Source: Tubulanus polymorphus
Lineage: Eukaryota; Nemertea; Palaeonemertea; Tubulaniformes; Tubulanidae
Direction of reading: 5' to 3'
NCBI RefSeq assembly: GCF_964204645.1
Contig: NC_134029.1
Coordinates: 24,758,450-24,822,449 of the forward strand
Length of the DNA: 64,000 nt
Shown: positions 23,052 to 52,527 of the stretch, piece by piece
How positions within the stretch are numbered: the first letter of the stretch is position 1
Layout of the letters: each line of letters opens with the position of its first letter
Translations under genes and position numbers: made by a program
Notes under the pieces: model-generated
Told to the model about the DNA's origin: nothing
Database searches by the model: none
What the model saw: only the letters and a program-made list of their open reading frames with translations

Positions 23052-25582
23052 ATGCATCAAATCGAAGTGAATGGAGTTTTACAACGAGGAACGATTTATT
23101 TAGCGGGAGAAACGATAGAGTGTGTTATAACATTCTCTAATAGAGGAAATCCAATACCATTTCACGGGTCACCTAGACCTAGATCGTTGGCTGAGAAATA
23201 CAGGTTTGTTGTTTCCCCTCCACAACTCAAACTGGAGCCCCTGGTCACCTAGATCTAAAGCTCACTGGCTGATCAGGCAAATCAACCCCTTTCATCATCG
23301 AGTCAATCTCCCGATCTAAATAGGCGGTTCCATGACATTTGAAAAGGGGGTGCGCATTTCTGACAGATCTCCCTTTAACTGGTGATCCTCATTCCCCCTA
23401 ATAAGATTGCCCCTGTTAAATGTTATCGGTTGTTAAAGATGATGTGTTTATTTGACAGGGCTGAAACGTTGGCGTGGGCAAGTGCACAAATACACTGTCA
23501 GAGAACAATCAGTGAATCAAGGGTGAATTTACCCACAGCACCTGCAATAACACCTACTGGTGGTACCAGCAGCAGCAGCAGCAGTGGTATCACAGGTACT
23601 GATTCACAGACAATCGTTGAAACTTCAAAATCAAGGTATGAAAATACAGTAAACTCTTAAATCTAAATACAGTAAACTCTTAAATCTAAATACAGTAAAC
23701 TCTTGTATCCAAATACAGTAAACTCTTAAATCTAAATACAATAAACTCTTGTATCCAAATACAGTAAACTCTTAAATCTAAATACAGTAAACTTAAATCT
23801 AAATACATTAAACTCTTAAATCTAAATACATTAATTTCTTAAATCTAAATACAGTAAACTCTTTAATCTAAAAACAGTAAACTCTTGTATCTAAATACAG
23901 TAAACTCTTGTATCCAAATACAGTAAACTCTTAAATCTAAATACAATAAACTCTTGTATCTAAATACAATAAACTCTTAAATCTACATACAGTAAACTCT
24001 TGTATCTAAATACAGTAAACTCTTAAATCTAAATACAATAAACTCTTGTATCTAAATACAGTAAACTCTTGTATCTAAATACAGTAAACTCTTAAATCTA
24101 AATACAATAAACTCTCGTATCTAAATACAGTAAACTCTTAAATCTAAATACAATAAACTCTTATATCTAAATAGGCCTACAGTAAACATTAGTTCGAGAC
24201 GATGTATGGATTTTAATGATGTATAAATGTTTCAGGTGAAAGAGGGACGACTGTTTTATCAACGAAACCGAAGATTTTATTCTGTGATCTGTCGTTACGA
24301 CCTGGTGAATCGAAATCATTCATCTACCGAGAAACGATACCCAGTGAAGCGCCACCTACATTTAAAGGACAAGCCGTGAAATACGCGTATAAACTAACAA
24401 TCGGAACCCAGCGAGTCGAAACACCGACCAAACTATTACGCATCCCGTTCCGTGTTTTAGTGTTACACGGATTAAATGATATAAGCGTTTATACGACGGG
24501 AGATGGAGGTGAAATATCTCCGACAAATCCATTTCAAATCACGCGTAAACCAGAGAATACAATCTGCGATATCGCTCTTCAGGTGCTATCTACAGTTACC
24601 GCTCGTAAACAACCCAGTAAGTACCGGCGCGTACCACCAGGGGGCGTGTCACACAGTCTCCAATAGATATCAGCTACTGTCAGTTTTTGGTATAGTTTTC
24701 ATCGATGATTAATTTACTCGAAGAGAAAAGTTCATTCAGTACCAGCTGCGCCACCTGGTGGATCCTCACTTACCGCAGTAGCAGTGCCTGGTAATATATC
24801 CCTGTTTATCTCGTTTAAGCTAAAGTTGTTTCATTTCCGTAATATTTCAGATTTCTATAACGTCACTAATTCTAAAGGAAAAGTCGCTCGATTCTGTCTG
24901 TTTAAACAAGCTTATAAACTCGGAGAGGATATCATCGGAACTTTCGATTTCTCTGATGTAGATATTCCTTGTGTTCAGGTAGATTATCAACCATTTAGCC
25001 CCACTCCCCCTGAGCCCCATCCCCCCCTCCTGAGGGGTGAGACACGAGTGAGATACCCCTGTGTTAAAGTATATTATATGTATTTGCAGTATTCAGTAAC
25101 TCTACAGAGTGAAGAGATTGTTTCTGAAGAATGTCGACACCGACCGGCGCAGGGCTCAAATATATTAAATCACACTAAACATCATCAGTTCTGTTTACAT
25201 CATAAAAAGACACATATGACTTTACCAATCCCGCTGTCAGTTACACCTGGATTTATAACAGATATAGGTAAATATATCCTTCTTCCCCCGCCCTGCCGTG
25301 TACTGCCCTGCCCTGCCCTGCCGTGCCCAGCCGCTGATTGTTGTAATGATTGTTTCAGTTTGTTTAAGATGGAGACTTCATTTCGAGTTCATCACTTCGT
25401 GTAATAAGATAGCGGACCACGCCGCACCGAGTGAACCTTCGGAGAGCTCCACCTGGCGAGGACCGGAGAAACTAGAAGTGGAAACAATGATCTGGGACAT
25501 GCCCGTAAAGATATTCGCTACTAATCCTCTTTTATCAAACGGTGCTTCTCTATTGAGGAATAGTAGTTGTATGAATGTATAA
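23052..25582 (+). CDS. RGP1: RAB6A-GEF complex partner protein 2 (RGP1), 6 exons
   Basis: RGP1 with RIC1 forms the exchange factor that activates RAB6 at the trans-Golgi for retrograde transport; the fold is arrestin-like. Exons: 23052-23203, 23459-23635 (or to an upstream donor), 24236-24615, about 24850-24980, about 25090-25266 and about 25359-25582. Family phrases are GTIYLAGETIECVITFSN, LAWASAQIHCQ with ISESRV, PKILFCDLSLRPGESKSF, FKGQAVKYAYKLTIG, LLRIPFRVLVLHGLND, YNVTNSKGKVARF, YKLGEDIIGTF, LPIPLSVTPGF, LRWRLHFEFITS and TWRGPEKLEVETMIWDMPVK. Length is close to the vertebrate protein, with a Ser run (TSSSSSSG) in exon 2. The exon 2 to exon 3 join does not keep phase with the obvious donor at 23,636; a donor after ATCACAG (near 23,595) does. 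An AATAAA lies near 25,708. Confidence 0.92.
23645..24170 (+). repeat. 23-bp minisatellite in RGP1 intron 2
   Basis: About 23 copies of a 23-bp AT-rich unit (taaactcttaaatctaaatacag class, with tgtatc variants). It starts eight bases after the donor of exon 2. Confidence 0.92.
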
Positions 25583-25904
25583 GAGTTGTCTGTCTCTAGT
25601 CTCAGTATCTGTGTGTGTTTTAGTTGTTGTATGAAATGCGCGATGGTTTCATGTTGAGGATCGAAATTATATTTTATTTCATGTAGATAATAAATATACA
25701 TTTATTCAATAAAGATGGAGGTAATTTGAATGAGAGATTATTTTGTTTTATTGTCAATGTCTTGATCAGAGGAGCTGGAGAGTAGCGTGAGGATCAGTGG
25801 AGGAGGATGGATGGAGAGAATAAAGGGGAGGAGCAGGAGGATGAGTGGAGGAGGATGGAGAGAAGGATAGAGAGGAGAAAGGAGATGAGCAGGAGGATGG
25901 AGGT

Positions 25905-26290
25905 GCTGCCAATAAGCTGTGCAGGGGTGTCCCGGGTTCAAACCGAGTAATTACTGACACTGATTCAGAATGGTGCTGATGCCGAATAGAGGATGTGCAG
26001 GGGTGTCCCGGGTTCGAACCCAAATTTGGTACACTAACATATGTCGACTCTGGCAGTCTAGGGTTACGGTGTAGCGGGATTGCCAGGATTGACTTATTAT
26101 TTATAACTGGGTTTGAACCCGGGACACCCCTGTATCCTCTATTCAGCATCAGGACCACTCTGAATCAGTGTCAGTAGTTACTGGATTTGAGCCGGGTACA
26201 CCCCTCTATATCCTCTATTCAGCTTCAGTACCACTCTGAATCAGTGTCAGTAATTATCGGGTTCGAATCCGGGACATCCGCATAGTTTAA
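25905..26290. repeat. ~80-bp repeat units in opposite orientations
   Basis: Each unit links a B-box-like phrase (gggttcgaacccgggacac) to cccctgtacatcctctattc and to accactctgaatcagtgtca. Units before ~26,040 face one way and units after ~26,100 the other. Further copies follow at 26,610-26,830. The phrase gggttcgaaccc is itself palindromic, so the pol III box exists on both strands. Confidence 0.75.
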
Positions 26291-26357
26291 GATAAGATAA
26301 GATAGTTTATTACACTCCAACTAAAACTTTTGGTACATAGAATAATGATGCTATGAT

Positions 26358-26585
26358 CGCCATCTATTGGATTTTGGATGAACTGACTAGATGCTCTTAT
26401 TTGTCTCACTGACTCTTCTTTAGTGGGTTGAAATCACACTCGCCATCTGGTGGATTTCTATGCTACTACAGTCTAATGATGGTTATATCCACCAGATGGC
26501 GAGTGTGATTTTAACGGATTAAAGAACAGTCAGTGAGACCAGTAAGAGCTGTCTAGTCAGTTCAGGCAAATTCCAATAGATGGCG
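26358..26585. mobile_element. Foldback element with ~100-bp arms
   Basis: The left arm (26,358-26,456) is matched by the inverse complement of the right arm (26,487-26,585) over almost its full length, with about ten mismatches and a 30-bp spacer. Arms begin cgccatctattgga and end cactcgccatctggtggat. It sits in the middle of the ~80-bp repeat cluster and has no coding capacity. It would form a long hairpin if transcribed. Confidence 0.85.
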
Positions 26586-26609
26586 ATAACGGTAGAAAAT
26601 CTTGATATC

Positions 26610-26830
26610 ATCTCGTCGGACACGCCTGTAAATCCTCTATTCAGCACCAGGACCACTCTGAATCAGTATCAGTAATTACCTGGTTCGAACACGGGACAAC
26701 CCCGTACATCCTCTATTCGGCATCAGGACCACTCTGAATCAGTGATTACTGGGTTGGAACCCGGGACACCCCTGTACATCCTCTATTCAGTATCAAGACC
26801 CCTCAGGGTATCAGCAATTACTGGACTTCC
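26610..26830 (+). repeat. Further copies of the ~80-bp repeat
   Basis: Three more units with cctctattcag(c/t)a(c/t)ca, accactctgaatcagt and a gttcgaac/gttggaac core, in the same orientation as those at 26,105-26,290. Confidence 0.7.
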
Positions 26831-27013
26831 ACATGACATCAAAAACTAACTCGATCGCTTTTGAATGAATGAAAATATATTTGAATCATTTAACAGAAAT
26901 TACAATTAAATATAGAAATTAGTTACATACAACAATCACAAAATGCATAGATTAAAGTCATTGTATCACAAATGAAAGGCTGGCTATGTCCCTACTATCA
27001 GCACCAACTGTTA

Positions 27014-45993
<18,980 letters not shown>

Positions 45994-46463
45994 TTTGAAC
46001 CAGTCACATGATTATTTATTAGATGGCATCATAGAAACGGGGTCGTCATTGGCAGGGACGTTACGGGCTTGGGGTCTTCTATTCACCAGCTTGTCGGGAG
46101 GCATTAAGAGTGCAAACTGATTGCACCTTGAAGCGGAACGGTGATGAATTCAAATCGATGTAGCAAGGTCAGAATGATTGAGAAAGCTTTAATCGATACC
46201 AATTCCTATAAATTCGAATAAAAATCGCTTTAAAAATTGCTTGAATTTGTGTGAAGAGAAAACAACGTTCCAGATTGTCTTTTAGTAGTTGGTTCGTATT
46301 TTATATTGAACCCATGTAGTGAGACGACCCTGAACTCGTGATGCAGGACTGAGTTGTAACGACCCGGTTTCCACTGACGCCATTGACTGCTGTTTGAATC
46401 GAGTGAGAGCGATATTTATAATTAATTGAATCAGTGATCTACTGTTCACTAGTGGCCGCATTC
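45994..46463. promoter_or_regulatory. Shared upstream region of SPG11 (minus) and MRPS36/KGD4 (plus)
   Basis: 470 bp between head-to-head start codons. No TATA box is evident near either start. A bidirectional promoter is inferred from the spacing. Confidence 0.45.
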
Positions 46464-47057
46464 ATGATGAGAGTTTTGTGCAGGTTCTATTCGGTGAGTT
46501 TAATCTTTATCGCTTCAATCGAGCAGAAAAACATTAACAATGCAATTCAATTAACATTTATTGAGAGATCCCGTTGATGTCAGGTTCGAACCCGCTGTTT
46601 GATTTATTTTTCAGATGTCCGCCGCTGTGAGGCCTCATGTCCCTGTTATTAGTTTCCCTCCAAGGATTGCTGTTGGTAAGAGCAAGACTTTTTCTGAAAT
46701 AGATTTGATGTTGTTATATGCAGCCAAGAGCAAAAATAGTTTTTTATGTCTTTTAAAATTTTTCAGCAGAGTTAATTTGGCCTCCTAAATCACCAGCTAC
46801 TAGTCAAACACCCGCTGCTGCTGCTACTTCAGGTGCGGTGGAAACTAAACCAATAGGATCAATACCTCGAGGTTCTGGGATTGAGTTTCATTTATTACCA
46901 GTTAGATACAGAAGAACTGCTCTAAGTGAAGAAGAGATTCAAACTATTAATGTAAGTTCATCACTATTAAACCTGAGGAAAGTCTTTGTATTTCTGATTG
47001 TACATGTAAAACGTAATGACTAAATTATCTATATTTCAGAATGGCGGTGCTTTATAG
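46464..47057 (+). CDS. MRPS36: KGD4/MRPS36, 2-oxoglutarate dehydrogenase complex component 4
   Basis: Four exons: 46464-46493, 46615-46675, 46768-46951 and 47040-47057; about 96 residues. The protein (Kgd4 in yeast, once named mitoribosomal MRPS36) tethers the E3 subunit to the 2-oxoglutarate dehydrogenase core in the mitochondrial matrix. Family signatures are VRPHVPVISFPPR near the N terminus and the C-terminal LPVRYRRTALSEEEIQTI followed by NNGGAL. The first exon encodes a basic, hydrophobic MMRVLCRFYS start, suited to mitochondrial import; a second possible start is at 46,615. Exon 3 opens with cagcag, a tandem acceptor that can add or skip one Ala. AATAAA follows near 47,241. Confidence 0.88.
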
Positions 47058-48811
47058 CTGCAATAACTTATATTCAATACAGTTTTACAGACAGTTTTTT
47101 AGATTCAGAGACAGTTTGCGATCAGGCTGCTGCCACTGTGATTAGTTTAGAATATTAGATCGTCAGGTGCTGCCACCTGGTCACAGAGGGGAATACTAAA
47201 CATGTACAGCTTCATAGATGAGTTATCAAAGTTAAGAAATTTAATAAATAATTTTTTGTTATAAATCCAATTCTGTTGTTATTATTGTCTTCCAAGGGAC
47301 AGACTATTTGTGGACCCTGATTCTGGAGGTGTGAAGATGGCAGGATAGATACCCTGCTGATAAAATCGGCCCAGGTTCAAATCCAATCTCTCCAAAACCT
47401 CCTCTGAATAATGCAGGTAACGATTCTCCATAGTCTCAGAGTGGAAGTTTAACTGGGATGTCCTGGTTTCGAACCCACCTATAGGGTCCATGATCCAGTT
47501 GAAAACCAGCGAAATCCAAAGGACAAAAACCAGCGAAATCCAAAGGACAAAACAAGCTCAAAAACAAAAATCTTTGACAAAATTCTCATATTTGAAAAAT
47601 TCCAGAACAAACATATATCACAATAAATTCATCAAAATACTGATCCAGGAGGCCCGAGCCTTCATGAGGAGTCGCTATATCACAATCAATTATATCTAAA
47701 TACTGCTAGCAAGATAAATCTATAAAGTATGAAAAATATGAATTTGAAAAAACGAATAAATCTATGAAAATTAAACTTAATTACAACAAACGATACAAGG
47801 ATTCTATGATTATATAGAAAACGAAATCAAACAGAAAATGAAAAATTACCACTTTACAAATGATTAAATATTTAGAGCTTCATAAAAACAATTAATTTCA
47901 CTCAATCTTTTTATCACACACTAATTATTATGCATTCCGTTTTATAGAAGATTCTTCAATTAAGAAAACATCTTTCCAGTTTTTGGAAATCGTCAAAAAT
48001 TAAACTTTCATTAATATAAATCAAATCATTACATTATTTTTTGTTCATGTACATTTAAACTGGAATTATTTGAAGACACAATTTTTTTTTCATAGTATTT
48101 TTTCCCAATTCACATTATTTTAAAATATTACAGTTTTTGAAATGTGGCAATTGATTTATCACAAAATATTGTTTTCATAAAAGCACAATTTAGCATTTCA
48201 AATTTAATACAAGATCATTCTTATATGCGTCACATAATTTCACAATTATCCCAAACAAATCACTACTGAAAGCGCATGCTTTTTAAAATCCACAGAGAAT
48301 ACTAAATTAGTTTTTTTTGTGTAGAATTTAAGGCAAAAATTAAAATACAAAGCACGATTAAGATAAGACCAATAATAAACATTAGAAATCACCATTTATA
48401 GATTATTGCAATTAATTAAATCAGCAAGTTTTTCATATATTTTAAACCAGAGAGCAGTTTGTGAACGGTTTATAGTCCAGACGATAATTACTTCTTTTCT
48501 CCCTGACTTTCACCCACAAGCTTAAAGATTTCTTCAAGATTTATTCCTTCTTCGCAGACACCAAAGGCCCCGCCTGAAAAATGTAAGTGACTTCAATGTA
48601 GAACTAATAAAATAGATGAGTTAGTGGTTAGTGGTTTGGTGACATGTGAACTAGTGATTAGACCAGTTCTCAGAGACTAAATCAATAAACTATCTACACA
48701 TGATACAAATCTATAAACTTAAGAGAATACACTCTGTTTAATACACTTAGAATAATGAAAGTTCTAAGGAAGACTGTCTCAAAAAATTAGAAAAGCTGAA
48801 ATCACAATTAC
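47058..48811. other. Intergenic DNA between convergent KGD4 and nanos
   Basis: AT-rich with no supported gene. A two-copy 24-bp repeat (aaccagcgaaatccaaagga plus four bases) lies at 47,495-47,543. A B-box-like ggtttcgaaccc is at 47,466. The downstream part probably carries the nanos 3'UTR, including a possible spliced 3' exon ending at 48,573. Confidence 0.5.
48490..48573 (-). other. Possible spliced 3' exon of nanos
   Basis: On the minus strand an acceptor (acatttttcag) at 48,574 opens a short frame GAFGVCEEGINLEEIFKL to a TAA near 48,490. The only upstream donor in range is at 48,811 (caag/gtaatt), eight bases after the nanos stop. It is therefore most simply a 3'UTR exon. The protein-like short frame is noted but unexplained. 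Confidence 0.35.
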
Positions 48812-48819
48812 CTTGAAGA

Positions 48820-49725
48820 TCACGATTTGTAATATGTAAAAGGCAGCATGTAAACGGTAGGCCTACTAGGTGTCGGTGATGCTGCTGCTGCTGCTGGTGG
48901 TTGGAACCTAGCTGTGAGATGAAGATGACCAGCTGCTGCTGATCTATTTGTAACTGATCTCAGACTGGGTCTAACGCGAGGCGCTCCAACAGCAGTGACC
49001 CCTCCACCGCGGGCTGAGTGGTGTCTACTGATTGTTGTCAGATCGGGAGGCTCTGAGGTGATCATCCACGCCGCACTGCCGCCGCCGCCGTGTTGAGACT
49101 CGGAGAATATCCCGAATGAATTTAGTTTACGGTTATTCCTCTTGAATCCGTCATAGAACGGACAGTATGATATTGTATGCGCATCATCGCCAGTCGCCTG
49201 ACATTTAGGACACGTGTATCTCCTCAGAACCGGGCACGTCGTTCGACCCTCTGAATCTTTTAACGCGTGGTTTCTGTAAAAAGCCGGATCCTCGCCATTA
49301 TTTCGACAGAACGGACATAGAATGTCCCAGTTTCTGCGACCTGTCAGTTTTAACAGATCTGCATAGAGTTTCAGAGTTTGAGGACCCAGTCTTCTCTGTG
49401 GAAGAAAGGGCGAAGTGCGCTGGTCTGCACCGGTCGGAGAATCGACTTGGATCGAAGCCGCTGCTGGAGTTAGTGGAGAGGTTATAAATACGTCTCTCTC
49501 CTCGCTGCCATCCCCTCTCTTACCCGCCGGCGGGGTTGTTGTAGCCGATAATCGCGGCTCCTTTTCTAAAACTTCGGTTCCATTCCGGTAAAATTCATTG
49601 AGATCGAAATCGTCGGATGTCGAGGAATGGACGCTACTGTTTAAACTGCACAAACGATCGCGTTTCCATAACTGGAAATAATCGTTAGATATAGCGAAAG
49701 GGGATTCACCACCGCGCTTCTCCAT
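48820..49725 (-). CDS. nanos: Nanos, CCHC zinc-finger translational repressor
   Basis: A 301-residue frame with no intron in the coding part. The two nanos zinc fingers are intact at residues about 137-192: Cys-X2-Cys-X12-His-X10-Cys (CPFC...H...C) and Cys-X2-Cys-X7-His-X4-Cys (CPKC...H...C), with phrases LKDSEGRTTCPVLRRYTCP and ATGDDAHTISYCPFY. The N-terminal FAISNDYFQLW (about 11-21) resembles the NOT1-interacting motif of nanos proteins (F-x2-W-x-D-Y type), though the Trp is displaced. Nanos pairs with Pumilio and recruits CCR4-NOT to silence mRNAs in germ cells. The region after the fingers is Ala/Pro-rich with a GCA/GCT run (AAAAAS). The gene has one expected nanos domain only. It is divergent from PPIB. 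Confidence 0.95.
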   Translation of the reverse strand: MEKRGGESPFAISNDYFQLWKRDRLCSLNSSVHSSTSDDFDLNEFYRNGTEVLEKEPRLSATTTPPAGKRGDGSEERDVFITSPLTPAAASIQVDSPTGADQRTSPFLPQRRLGPQTLKLYADLLKLTGRRNWDILCPFCRNNGEDPAFYRNHALKDSEGRTTCPVLRRYTCPKCQATGDDAHTISYCPFYDGFKRNNRKLNSFGIFSESQHGGGGSAAWMITSEPPDLTTISRHHSARGGGVTAVGAPRVRPSLRSVTNRSAAAGHLHLTARFQPPAAAAASPTPSRPTVYMLPFTYYKS

Positions 49726-50216
49726 TATAAACCAGCAGCACTCTGAACCAACTGATCGGTCTATATAGATTGATCACTGAGTTAACACTGACTGTCAACT
49801 TTCGCGCTGAAACAGCTGACTCTACTTTCAACTTTCAACCAATCGGCGAATGCGTACGATTCAACCAATTAGCGAACTGGACAAACTCACTAACCCTAAC
49901 CCTAACTCCCCTGAAGCGTCGACCTCATCTAGACTAATTACCCGTCACTATTTTATGAAAACATTTAACATCGAAAAAGGAAAAGGAAAATACGTTGTTT
50001 TATGTTACATGGGGGAAATCGCATCCAACCAATTATTATTTATCGTTTCGTGTTGATACGTAGCTGTTCGGGTTTTCTACTAACCGCATCAATTGGCCAA
50101 TCAAATTCATACACATTATTGACAGCGTATACCTCGCTTACCCTACACCCCCTTCAATACAATCAGCCGGTATTCAGTTCGCGCGTTTGATGGTTGCAGG
50201 GTTTATCTGGAGAAAC
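49726..50216. promoter_or_regulatory. Shared upstream region of nanos (minus) and PPIB (plus)
   Basis: About 490 bp between head-to-head starts. It includes ctaaccctaaccctaact at 49,890 (telomere-like) and no clear TATA box. A frame at 49,850-50,056 lacks features. Confidence 0.45.
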
Positions 50217-51616
50217 ATGAAGGTTTTAATCGGTGCTAGTTTGTTACTGGGGGCTCTGTTATTCCTGATCCTACCCACATCACCACAGGGCGCCGCTAAC
50301 GGCCCTAAAGTTACCGAAAAGGTTCGTATTAAATACACTACTAAGAATCCAATTTCATTTTATATCCCTCTAGCTCTAGCCTACCTCATCATGCTCATCA
50401 TTTGTCACACTGTTGTTTTGTAATGTGCAGGTATATTTTGATATAACAATTGGAGGTGAACCTGCTGGCAAAATTGTGATCGGTCTCTTCGGAAAAACGG
50501 TTCCAAAAACGGCAGAAAACTTTGCAACACTCGCCGAGGGAAAAAAGAAGGTAAGAATCAAGCGACCTTTAAAACTAGACCTTTTCTTGGAGGGGGCAAG
50601 GGTTAAAGCCAAGGTAGTCCGAATATCAGTTATTACGTCTCTTACAACGGTTCAGTAGCAGGCCCAGGTAGTCAGTAACCCGTCTATGGTTCAGTTTCAC
50701 AATCGGATATTTTCACAAACCACTTGTTGGTATAAGAAACAGCTTACCACCAACGATAGGTAACTAACTACATATAACCATCGTTACCGACTGACTCTAT
50801 ATTCCCAACCTCCCCTCTCTATTTCAGGCTGGTTCGCAAACATTGACTTACGTTGATAGCAAATTTCATCGAGTGATAAAAGATTTTATGATTCAAGGAG
50901 GAGATTTTACTCGAGGAGATGGAACCGGAGGTCGCAGTATTTATGGAGAGAAATTTGCTGATGAGAATTTTAAACTGAAGCATTACGGAGCTGGTTGGTT
51001 GTCGATGGCAAACTCAGGCGCGGATACAAATGGATCTCAGTTCTTTATCACAACTGTTAAAACTAAATGGCTCGACGGAAGACATGTTGTATTTGGGAAA
51101 GTTTTAGAAGGAATGGTAAGTGTATTATCAGTTTCAATTAACTTTGAGAAACGAGACAATACATGAAACCAGTCTCTACCAACAAACTAAACTAAATAGT
51201 GGGACATTGAAGCAAATAAATATAGGTTTACTGAGTCTTGAACAGATCCAACTAAATCCAGTTGACAGTAAGCAATTACCGGGGTATAAGCATCATCTAA
51301 ACATTGACCCCCTCAATAGACAAAAACACTTCTAGATTCTCTTTTGGTAAATTTGAGACCGGTTTACTGGCTGGTCCAGGTCCGATATTTAGTCAAATCA
51401 GCCGAAAATAGTCTAGAAAACAGTTAGTTGAATTTGAGACCTGCTGAATTATTGATCTCTTGTGTCTGTTTTTTTCTGTAGTCTGTTGTTCGTAAGATTG
51501 AGCAAAGTAAAACTGGTGCAAACGATCGACCGGAAAAAGATGTCGTTATTTCTGCATCGGGAAGAATGAAAGTGGAAAAACCATTCTCCGTAGAGAAGAA
51601 AGGTGCTGATGAATAA
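50217..51616 (+). CDS. PPIB: Peptidyl-prolyl cis-trans isomerase B (cyclophilin B), secretory
   Basis: Four exons: 50217-50321, 50431-50550, 50828-51115 and 51482-51616. The N terminus is a signal peptide ([19 protein letters not shown]), so the enzyme acts in the ER lumen on proline isomerisation of secretory proteins, collagens included. The cyclophilin fold is complete: [54 protein letters not shown] (catalytic Arg in FHRVI), [37 protein letters not shown] neighbouring upstream ATG at 50,190 would add nine residues before the signal peptide. The sequence between exon 2 and FHRV ([17 protein letters not shown]) is a few residues longer than in vertebrate cyclophilin B. The first donor is gttcgt, non-consensus. 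AATAAA at 51,732. Confidence 0.95.
50663..50760 (+). mobile_element. Dispersed element, copy 1
   Basis: Shares with the minus strand of 61,970-62,068 the phrases agtcagtaacc, agtttcac.atcggatatt and ttcacaaaccac, then cagcttaccaccaac. This is a non-coding dispersed repeat in a PPIB intron. Confidence 0.65.
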
Positions 51617-52282
51617 CACTCCTCTCACCTCACCTCATCTCATCCTATATCACTCCGAGATAATATCATTTTCATCCGTTTCAAATACTCAAATCAACAA
51701 CTCTTAGATTTCAATTTCTGAGTTCTTTTCTCAATAAAAAATTATACTGATTCATTTACCTTTGTGGATTCAAAAATGATTAATAATATATTTTGAAATA
51801 CTGTTAATATCCATATAGAAGAAACTACAAATAACGTATTAGATCAGTTATTTGGGAACGAGTTGTAAATGAATTATGTCTCGGCTCATATAATTCATGC
51901 ATCTATTAAACTCATTTTGGCCTCAAATTCTTCATACAGGTTTTATACATGTAAATGTATATATATCCAATTTATGCAGCTAATAGTAATTTTTTGTCGG
52001 AATAAAAAATCTTTTTATAATTAAATTCTTTTGTTCCATCGACATCTGTTACAGAGAAAACCTGTTACAATAGACTCTGGTACGTTGCCACGCAGCTGAT
52101 TGGCACGGATTATCACGTGCCCGGGAATCTTATTATCATGTGACAAAATGTCTTAAGCTCATCCAATTCTCTAACTCAGAATTCACTAGCAGTCTCGATG
52201 AGAATAACTGACCCCGGTTAGATCCGAGGTAATGAATGCTGAGTCTACTGTACAAGGATTATTTGGTTCTATATACCGGTAG
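51617..52282. other. Intergenic DNA between convergent PPIB and PTCD2
   Basis: AT-rich; no gene or clear element recognised beyond the PPIB 3'UTR and the start of the 64-bp array. Confidence 0.5.
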
Positions 52283-52283
52283 A

Positions 52284-52527
52284 ATAGTGATCTATTCTAC
52301 ATCAGAAAGCCCGGCTCTAGTCCCCCAGCCGCGCGCCAGTAGAGTAGTGAGTGATCTATTCTACATCAGTAAGCCCGGCTCTAGTCCCCCAGCCGCGCGC
52401 CAGTAGAGTAGTGAGTGATCTATTCTACATCAGAAAGCCCGGCTCTAGTCCCCCAGCCGCGCGCCAGTAGAGTAGTGAGTGATCTATTCTACATCAGTAA
52501 TCCCGCCTCTGGTCCCCCAGCCGCGCG
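52284..52527 (+). repeat. 64-bp minisatellite repeating the end of the PTCD2 coding region
   Basis: Copies of gatctattctacatcag at 52,289; 52,353; 52,417 and 52,481, exactly 64 bp apart. On the minus strand each unit holds GCGCGGCTGGGGGAC and, 20 bases on, GATGTAGAATAG, the last codons and stop of PTCD2. The gene uses the copy nearest its exon (stop 52,484-52,486). Confidence 0.9.

Larger units (their letters stand above)
25583..27013. other. Intergenic DNA between convergent RGP1 and SPG11
   Basis: Filled by repeats: AG-rich sequence at 25,765-25,905, a family of ~80-bp units in both orientations (25,905-26,290 and 26,610-26,830), and a foldback element in between. No gene. Confidence 0.7.

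Noticed and set aside
49850-50190. Short plus-strand frames upstream of PPIB
   Set aside because: They lie in the promoter/5' region, have no family features, and contain telomere-like repeats.
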